A DNA stretch of 64,000 nt from Barrientosiimonas humi. Its GTDB lineage: Bacteria > Actinomycetota > Actinomycetes > Actinomycetales > Dermatophilaceae. Of this stretch, positions 59,045 to 64,000 are shown piece after piece. The position numbers and the translations under genes are program-made. Under the pieces are notes generated by a model that worked only from the letters and a program-made list of their open reading frames with translations, was not told the origin of the DNA and ran no database searches. Location: positions 62,001-126,000 of the forward strand of contig NZ_VFOK01000002.1 of the NCBI RefSeq assembly GCF_006716095.1, written 5' to 3'. Positions within the stretch are counted from its first letter, which is position 1, and every line of letters begins with the position of its first letter.

Positions 59045-60955
59045 TCAGCCGGCCTGCGAGAGCAGGGTCAGGAAGTCCTTGGCCACCGGGGCGGCCCGGT
59101 CGCCGCCGCCGCTGCCCAGCGGCACCGTCTCGATCAGCACGGCGAACGCGACGTTGCCCTGCCAGCCGACCAGCCACGCGCGCGACTCGGGCCCGTCGGC
59201 GCCGTCGAACTCGGCCGTGCCGGTCTTGGCGAACACGTCGCCGCCCGGGGTGCCCTGCATCTGCCGGCCGGTGCCCTCGGTGACGACCTGGCGCATCATC
59301 TGCCGGATCTGCCCGACCGCGTTGCCGTCGAGCGGCTTCGGGGTGCGGTCGGTGCCGGACTGCACGACCAGCTGCGGCGGGACGTAGCTGCCGCGCGCGA
59401 CCGACCCGGCCATCACCGCGAGCGACAGCGGCGAGGCGAGCGTGCGGGCCTGGCCGAAGCTCTCGGCGGCGTGGTCGACCTTCCCGTCGGTCGGCGGCAC
59501 CGACCCGGTGTAGGCCGGCACGCCCAGCTGCTTGGTCCAGTCGACGCCGATGCCGAGCTGCTTGGCCGACGTGCTCATCGCGTCGGGCGCGAGGTCGCTG
59601 GAGGCCTGCACGAAAGCCGTGTTGCACGACTGGGCGAAGCTGTCGCGGAAGTCGGCGTCGGCCGGCAGCGTCTCCTGCTCGAAGTTCCCGATGCGGCGGC
59701 CGTCGACCATGATGCTCGGCGGGCACGGCACCTTGGTGTCGGCCGAGAAGCCGTTGGTGAGCAGGGCGTACGTCGTCGACACCTTGAGCGTCGACCCGGG
59801 CTGGTACTGCCCGGCCAGGGCACGGTTGATGCCGTTGCTCGGCCCGTTGGCGACGGCCAGCACGTCGCCGCTCTTGACGTCGAGGGCCACGATCGCGGCG
59901 GGGGAGGAGTCGCCGGCGTTGCTGATCGCCTTCTCGGCGGCGCGCTGCACCTTCGGGTCGAGGGTGGTCTGCAGCGACGTGCCGGGCTGCGGCTTGGCGC
60001 CGTGCAGCACCTGGTCGGGCTGCCCGGCCACGGTGACGGTGAGCCCGCCGCTCGGCGCGAGGGTCGAGTCGAACGCCGCCTGCAGGCCCGAGCGCCCGAC
60101 GTACATGCCGGGGCGGTAGCGGTTCGGCTGCTTCTTGATCATCTCGTCGGTGGCCGGGCCGACGGTGCCGAGCAGCGGCTGCCCGAAGGTGCGGGTCTCG
60201 GCGAGCGGCTGCTGCCGGTCGTCCACGACGATCCCGTCGAGACCGGTGAGCGAGTCCTCCTTGGGCTGGTAGTCGCTCGCGCGGTAGGTGATCACCGGGA
60301 TGAGCGCCTCGGACTTGCGGGCCTTGGCGGCGGTCAGCTTCGCCAGCAGCTGGCCGCGCTGGCCGACGACGCCCTCGAGCGTGCCGACGCTGCTCGGCGT
60401 GGCCTTCTGCGGGTCGATCTTGACGTCGTAGACGGTCTGGTTGGCCATCAGCTTCGCTCCGCCGCGGCCGAGGATCTCGCCGCGCTGCGCGTCGGACTCG
60501 CGCACCGCGAACGCGCCGTTCGGCGCCAGCTTGGGGTGCCACAGCGAGGTGTCGCCGACCTGGACGCCCCACTGCTGGCCCGACTTGGCGAGGGGCACCG
60601 GGTCGACCCACTGGAACGACTTGCCGTTGCGCAGGGTCCAGCTGACCTGCAGGTCGGCCGTGGCGGTGCTGCCGTCGCGCCGCAGGTCGCCGACGGTGAT
60701 CTTGATCGGGCCCGAGCCGAGCGCGGCGGTGGCGGTGCGGAAGTTGGCGGCGGCGCCCTGCCCGTCGGTGCCGATGTAGCGGGCGTTCTGCGGGGCGCGC
60801 TGCATCCACGCCCGGGCGAACTGCTCGGCGGCCGCCCGCGCGTCGTCGTCGGCGGCGGAGCCCTCGCGGTAGTCGCTGAGCAGCATGTAGCCGCCGAGCC
60901 CGCCGGCCAGCACCACGCCGGCGACGGCCGCGGTCAGCACCGTGTGACGCGCCAC
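59045..60955 (-). CDS. class B penicillin-binding protein (transpeptidase) with MecA_N-like domain
   Basis: The 636-residue protein is anchored by one N-terminal helix (about 8-27). A NTF2/MecA-like domain (about 40-155) follows, then a PBP dimer domain, and the transpeptidase with nucleophile motif STLK, SCN and KTG. It cross-links peptidoglycan outside the membrane and is a beta-lactam target. Actinobacteria carry several such proteins, and the MecA_N type is associated with intrinsic lower affinity in some. GTG 60955 is the start; an LCP protein gene lies 39 bases upstream on the same strand. Confidence 0.93.
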   Translation of the reverse strand: MARHTVLTAAVAGVVLAGGLGGYMLLSDYREGSAADDDARAAAEQFARAWMQRAPQNARYIGTDGQGAAANFRTATAALGSGPIKITVGDLRRDGSTATADLQVSWTLRNGKSFQWVDPVPLAKSGQQWGVQVGDTSLWHPKLAPNGAFAVRESDAQRGEILGRGGAKLMANQTVYDVKIDPQKATPSSVGTLEGVVGQRGQLLAKLTAAKARKSEALIPVITYRASDYQPKEDSLTGLDGIVVDDRQQPLAETRTFGQPLLGTVGPATDEMIKKQPNRYRPGMYVGRSGLQAAFDSTLAPSGGLTVTVAGQPDQVLHGAKPQPGTSLQTTLDPKVQRAAEKAISNAGDSSPAAIVALDVKSGDVLAVANGPSNGINRALAGQYQPGSTLKVSTTYALLTNGFSADTKVPCPPSIMVDGRRIGNFEQETLPADADFRDSFAQSCNTAFVQASSDLAPDAMSTSAKQLGIGVDWTKQLGVPAYTGSVPPTDGKVDHAAESFGQARTLASPLSLAVMAGSVARGSYVPPQLVVQSGTDRTPKPLDGNAVGQIRQMMRQVVTEGTGRQMQGTPGGDVFAKTGTAEFDGADGPESRAWLVGWQGNVAFAVLIETVPLGSGGGDRAAPVAKDFLTLLSQAG

Positions 60956-60994
60956 GAGCGTCCCCCCTTCGTCGGTATGACCGTGCGCAGTCTC

Positions 60995-62563
60995 TCAGCA
61001 GGAGTCGCGCGTGTTGGTGATCGCCTGCGTGGTGGTGCTGCTGCTCGTCGGCGGCGCCGTCGTGGTCGTGCTGGGCGTCGGCGTGGGCGAGCCGGTCGAC
61101 TTCGGCGCCGTCTTCTCCGGCGGGGCGGTGGTCGCCTGCTTCACGAGCGCGCGGATCTTGGCGTAGTCGGGGTCGTAGCCCTTGATGATCGGCGGCGACA
61201 GGTTGACGCTGCGCATCGTCCCCTTCTGCATCGTCTCCACGAGGGTCGCGAAGGCGGGCAGGTGCTCCTGCGGGATGTCGAAGCTGATGTTGTTCTCCGC
61301 GACGGCCATGATGTCGGGGAACTTCTGCAGCAGCGAGAACGGGTTGGACTGGCTCACCAGGGCGTTGACCATGCACCGCTGGCGACGCATCCGGTCGTCG
61401 TCGCTGGTGGTGGCGCGCGAGCGGGAGTACCACAGCGCCTGGTGCCCGTTGAGCCGCTGATAGCCCGGCTCGATCCAGTCGGTGATGCTGCCGGGCACGA
61501 CATAGCCGTTGCGGATGACGCCGCCGATCGGGATGCGGGTCGGCACGTTCATCGTGACCCCGCCCATGGCGTCGACGAGCTTGGTGAAGCCGGACAGGTC
61601 GACCACGGTGGTGTAGTCGATCGGGAGCCCGACGATCTCCTGCACGACCTCGCGGGTGGTGTTCAGCCCCGGGTTGGCCTCGTCGGCGGGGAACTTGTCG
61701 CGGTTCTTGGTGGCGGCCTCTTCCCAGACGGCGTCCATCAGGCACTCGTTGCCGCAGTCGAAGCCGTTCGGATAGACCTTCTTCAGCGGGTTGTCGGCGG
61801 GGAAGGGCACCTTCTGCAGGTTGCGCGGCACGCTGATCAGCACGGTGTCGCCGGTCTTGGTGTCGATGCTCGCGACCATCAGCGAGTCGGTGCGCACGCC
61901 GGTGCGCTGGTCGGCCGCGTCGGAGCCGATGAGCAGCACGTTGACGCGCGGCACGTCGCGCCACGGGTCGGAGCCGCCGTCGGGGGTGCGCGCCGAGCCG
62001 CCGCGGCCGGCGTAGCGCTCCTCGGTCATCCGGGTGAAGGCGTCCTTGGTGATCAGGACGTACTGCGCGCCGCGGGCCGACGGCGCGGCGATCAGCAGGC
62101 ACAGGGCGGCGGCGAAGATGCGGTGCAGCCAGACCGAGCGCGTCGACCACGAGTCGCGCACCGTCTCCTGCGCGGTCAGCATGATGCCGAGCACCCAGAC
62201 CACGCCGCCGATGACGAACAGGGCGAGCAGGAGCAGCAGCCCGCGCGCGGTGAGGAACCCCGCCGCGCTGCTGATCACGCCGCCGCTGAGCAGCGAGAAA
62301 CCGACGAGCCCGAAGGTGATCAGCGCGGCCAGCGCCATCAGGATGCCGAGGCCGCGGCGGCGGGTGAAGATCAGGCCGAGACCGGGCAGCAGGGTGCTCA
62401 GCGCGGTGAGCCCGAACGCCCGGCGCACCTCACCGTTGTGCTGGGCGCGCTGCCCCGCCTGCTGGTCGCGCCAGCCGCTGCGGGAGAGAGGATCCGACCC
62501 GCCCGGCTCGTCCCGGGGGTCGTACGGCCGCTGCGGGGGCGTCGCCGGCGGCGGCTGGCTCAT
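60995..62563 (-). CDS. LytR-CpsA-Psr (LCP) family protein
   Basis: The 522-residue protein has a Pro-rich cytoplasmic tail, then about four hydrophobic segments (50-165), then the LCP domain (about 205-440). The domain has VNVLLIGSDA, RTDSLMVASID, VPRNLQKVP and IDYTTVVDLSGFTKLVDAMGG. LCP proteins attach teichoic acids, capsules or arabinogalactan to peptidoglycan. A C-terminal Thr/Ser/Pro-rich tail ends in a cysteine. It is followed by the PBP gene, so the two wall-building genes probably share transcription. Confidence 0.92.
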   Translation of the reverse strand: MSQPPPATPPQRPYDPRDEPGGSDPLSRSGWRDQQAGQRAQHNGEVRRAFGLTALSTLLPGLGLIFTRRRGLGILMALAALITFGLVGFSLLSGGVISSAAGFLTARGLLLLLALFVIGGVVWVLGIMLTAQETVRDSWSTRSVWLHRIFAAALCLLIAAPSARGAQYVLITKDAFTRMTEERYAGRGGSARTPDGGSDPWRDVPRVNVLLIGSDAADQRTGVRTDSLMVASIDTKTGDTVLISVPRNLQKVPFPADNPLKKVYPNGFDCGNECLMDAVWEEAATKNRDKFPADEANPGLNTTREVVQEIVGLPIDYTTVVDLSGFTKLVDAMGGVTMNVPTRIPIGGVIRNGYVVPGSITDWIEPGYQRLNGHQALWYSRSRATTSDDDRMRRQRCMVNALVSQSNPFSLLQKFPDIMAVAENNISFDIPQEHLPAFATLVETMQKGTMRSVNLSPPIIKGYDPDYAKIRALVKQATTAPPEKTAPKSTGSPTPTPSTTTTAPPTSSSTTTQAITNTRDSC

Positions 62564-62711
62564 GGATCATCCTTCGCGGGGCTCGGGAGGCACCGGGTCA
62601 CGGTGCGGCTCGGGTGGCGCACGGTCGACCGTCGATGCTGTCGGGGCGCGACCGCCGATCATCGTCCCGCACCGTCTCCAGCAGTGTCAGGCGAACCGAG
62701 CAGATGTGACC

Positions 62712-62740
62712 CCGAGCATCTCAGATCGGTTACCGAGCAT
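62712..62740 (-). promoter_or_regulatory. two spaced CCGAGCAT repeats upstream of the LCP gene
   Basis: CCGAGCAT occurs at 62712-62719 and 62733-62740, 21 bases apart (two helical turns), between the LCP start and the tRNA-Ser. They may be paired binding sites for a regulator. Nothing else is visible in 62564-62825. Confidence 0.3.
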
Positions 62741-62825
62741 GACGCCACATCAACCTGTGTGGTTGCTGGGCGGTCCGGTTTGGTCGGGAACCCGCGCCGC
62801 AGGTAGCCTGGCGGACGCTCGACGG

Positions 62826-62919
62826 GGAGGCGTCGCCTAGTCAGGTCTATGGCGCCCGCCTGCTAAGCGGGTTTGGGGCTACAACCCCATCGAGGGTTCA
62901 AATCCCTCCGCCTCCGCCA
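62826..62919 (+). tRNA. tRNA-Ser (anticodon GCT)
   Basis: Acceptor stem GGAGGCG/CGCCTCC, anticodon loop CTGCTAA with anticodon GCT, long variable arm (TTTGGGGCTACAACCCCATC), T-arm GAGGGTTCAAATCCCTC and encoded CCA. Confidence 0.95.
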
Positions 62920-62926
62920 CAGCGCA

Positions 62927-62961
62927 CGAAGGGCCCTCACCGACCAGGTGAGGGCCCTTCG
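62927..62961. terminator. terminator after tRNA-Ser
   Basis: CGAAGGGCCCTCACC (62927-62941) pairs perfectly with GGTGAGGGCCCTTCG (62947-62961) around a five-base loop, directly after the tRNA and ahead of the convergent kinase gene. Confidence 0.8.
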
Positions 62962-63030
62962 CTGTGCCGGCCGAGGGCGTACGGCGGGGTTGGGCATGTC
63001 GTACGTCGTCGCACGATCTGCGCCAGCAGC

Positions 63031-64000
63031 TCAGGCGGGTGCGGGGCCGGGCGGGGCGGCCGGGGGAGGGGGCGCGAGCGGGGGCGGCGTCGCCGGGAGC
63101 GCGATGGTCACCGTCGTCTCGCCCGGGCGGCTGGTCAGCCCGACACGGCCGCCGTGCGCGCTCACGACCGCGTGCACGATCGACAGCCCGAGGCCGCTGC
63201 TGCCACCGGCGCGCTGGCGGGCGGCGTCACCCCGGGTGAACCGCTCGAAGACGCGCGCCTGCAGCTGCGGCGGCACCCCCGGCCCGGTGTCGCTCACCCG
63301 CAGCTCGACCCCGCCGGGGACCGGCCGGATCGCGGTCGTGACGAGCGTGCCCGGCGGGGTGTGCGTGCGGGCGTTGGCCAGCACGTTGATCAGCACCTGC
63401 CGCAGCCGGGCCTCGTCGCCGACGACCTCGGCGGGCTCGTCGGGCAGCTCCAGGGCCCAGCGGTGGTCGGGGCCGGCGGCGCGGGCGTCGCTGACCGTCT
63501 CCATCACGACCATCGTCAGGTCCACCGGGTCCTGGGCCAGCGGACGCCCGGCGTCCAGCCGGGCGAGCAGCAGCAGGTCCTCGACCAGCTCGGTCATCCG
63601 GTCGGCCTCGGCCTCGATGCGGCCCAGCGCGTGCACCACGCCCTCGGGCACCGGCTCGGGCTCCTTGCGGGACAGCTCGGCGTAGCCGCGGATCGAGGCG
63701 AGCGGGGTGCGCAGCTCGTGGCTCGCGTCGGCGACGAACTGGCGCACCTGCAGCTCCGAGCGGTGCCGCGCGGTGAGCGAGCGGTCCACGTGGTCGAGCA
63801 GCTCGTTGAGGGCGACGCCGACCTGGCCGACCTCGGTGCCGGGGTCGGTGTCGGCGGGCGCGACCCGCTCGGACGACGTCTGCGCGGCGCCCTCGGCCAG
63901 CGGCAGGTGCGACACCCGGCGGGCCGTGCCGGCGACCCGGCGCAGCGGCGCCAGGTTGCGGCGCACGAGCAGCCACGACGCGAGCACGATGAACAGCAGG
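63031..64000 (-). CDS. sensor histidine kinase (N-terminus outside window)
   Basis: The visible 323 residues cover the end of a membrane helix, a HAMP linker (NLAPLRRVAGTARRVS), HisKA with the phosphorylated His in DASHELRTPLASIRGYAELS, and the HATPase domain. That domain shows N-box NVLANARTHTP, DTGPGVPP, FERFTRG and GGSSGLGLSIVHAVV. A Pro-rich tail follows. The frame stays open to the window edge, so the sensor part and any response regulator gene lie outside. Confidence 0.92.
   Translation of the reverse strand, partial: LLFIVLASWLLVRRNLAPLRRVAGTARRVSHLPLAEGAAQTSSERVAPADTDPGTEVGQVGVALNELLDHVDRSLTARHRSELQVRQFVADASHELRTPLASIRGYAELSRKEPEPVPEGVVHALGRIEAEADRMTELVEDLLLLARLDAGRPLAQDPVDLTMVVMETVSDARAAGPDHRWALELPDEPAEVVGDEARLRQVLINVLANARTHTPPGTLVTTAIRPVPGGVELRVSDTGPGVPPQLQARVFERFTRGDAARQRAGGSSGLGLSIVHAVVSAHGGRVGLTSRPGETTVTIALPATPPPLAPPPPAAPPGPAPA

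Noticed and set aside
58734-62150. 1138-residue minus-strand open frame and a 1265-residue plus-strand frame over the PBP and LCP genes
   Set aside because: Arg/Gly/Asp/His-rich translations without domains; they are shadows of the well-supported PBP and LCP genes in other frames of GC-rich DNA.

Overview
The window is a 64-kb stretch of a chromosome from a very GC-rich actinobacterium. The evidence is roughly 70% or more GC, frequent GTG starts, ATGA/GTGA stop-start overlaps, start codons six to eight bases after a TANNNT box (leaderless mRNAs), an actinobacterial-type SodA, an EtfD-like Fe-S protein, a bifunctional-type Dcd, a DUF222-HNH protein and an LCP protein. A member of the Micrococcales (Dermatophilaceae or Dermacoccaceae-like) is my best guess. 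The genus cannot be fixed from sequence alone.

Layout, left to right. 1-6628 holds housekeeping genes: the end of a CopD/CtaG membrane protein, a nitrilase-family amidohydrolase, AroQ, an acyl-CoA dehydrogenase behind palindromic operators, and a membrane-anchored beta-propeller protein. 6716-16906 is a peptide/amide utilisation cluster: a divergent amidase, then a Dpp-type ABC transporter (SBP, two permeases, two ATPases), an S58 (DmpA/NylC-like) peptidase, an aldehyde dehydrogenase and an SDR, nearly all translationally coupled. 16917-20406 has three GNAT-like genes, a Fur-family regulator, an SRPBCC protein and a DUF4166 protein. 20425-26688 has a DUF222-HNH protein, superoxide dismutase, a small secreted cysteine protein, tRNA-Gly, an AEC transporter, a GNAT_C-type protein, dCTP deaminase and an alpha/beta hydrolase. 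26810-30328 is an OpuC-type osmoprotectant ABC operon. 30514-34337 is a two-gene ABC exporter with one degenerate ATP site.

34359-36927 (minus strand) is a tightly overlapping three-gene cassette that looks like an orphan type VII (ESX) substrate set: a WXG100-like protein, a possible EspG-like chaperone, and an alpha/beta hydrolase whose N-terminal helical domain ends in a YxxxE motif.

37071-50135 is a mannose-glycan utilisation locus. It has a GH5_18-like beta-mannosidase, a LacI repressor, a sugar SBP with two permeases and no ATPase, an AGE-family (mannose isomerase-like) enzyme, GH92 and GH38. The same TAAACCGCTTAAG operator lies in both promoter regions. None of the hydrolases has a signal peptide, so imported oligosaccharides are probably trimmed in the cytoplasm. 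The GH92 has Gln at the usual general-acid Glu position, which suggests an unusual substrate such as mannose-1-phosphodiesters.

50143-51060 has two 70-bp palindromes bracketing a thiopurine-methyltransferase-like gene, followed by a REP-like repeat seen at three places in the window, one of them in-frame inside an ABC ATPase gene. 51064-57651 has the EtfD-like Fe-S oxidoreductase, an aldo/keto reductase, cysK-cysE, a beta-hydroxyacid dehydrogenase-like gene and HU. 57832-64000 has a YtxH-like protein, two tRNA-Ser genes, cold-shock protein, a class B PBP, an LCP protein and a truncated sensor histidine kinase.

A shared 14-bp palindrome ahead of the acyl-CoA dehydrogenase and the EtfD-like gene, 48 kb apart, suggests one fatty-acid-oxidation regulon.
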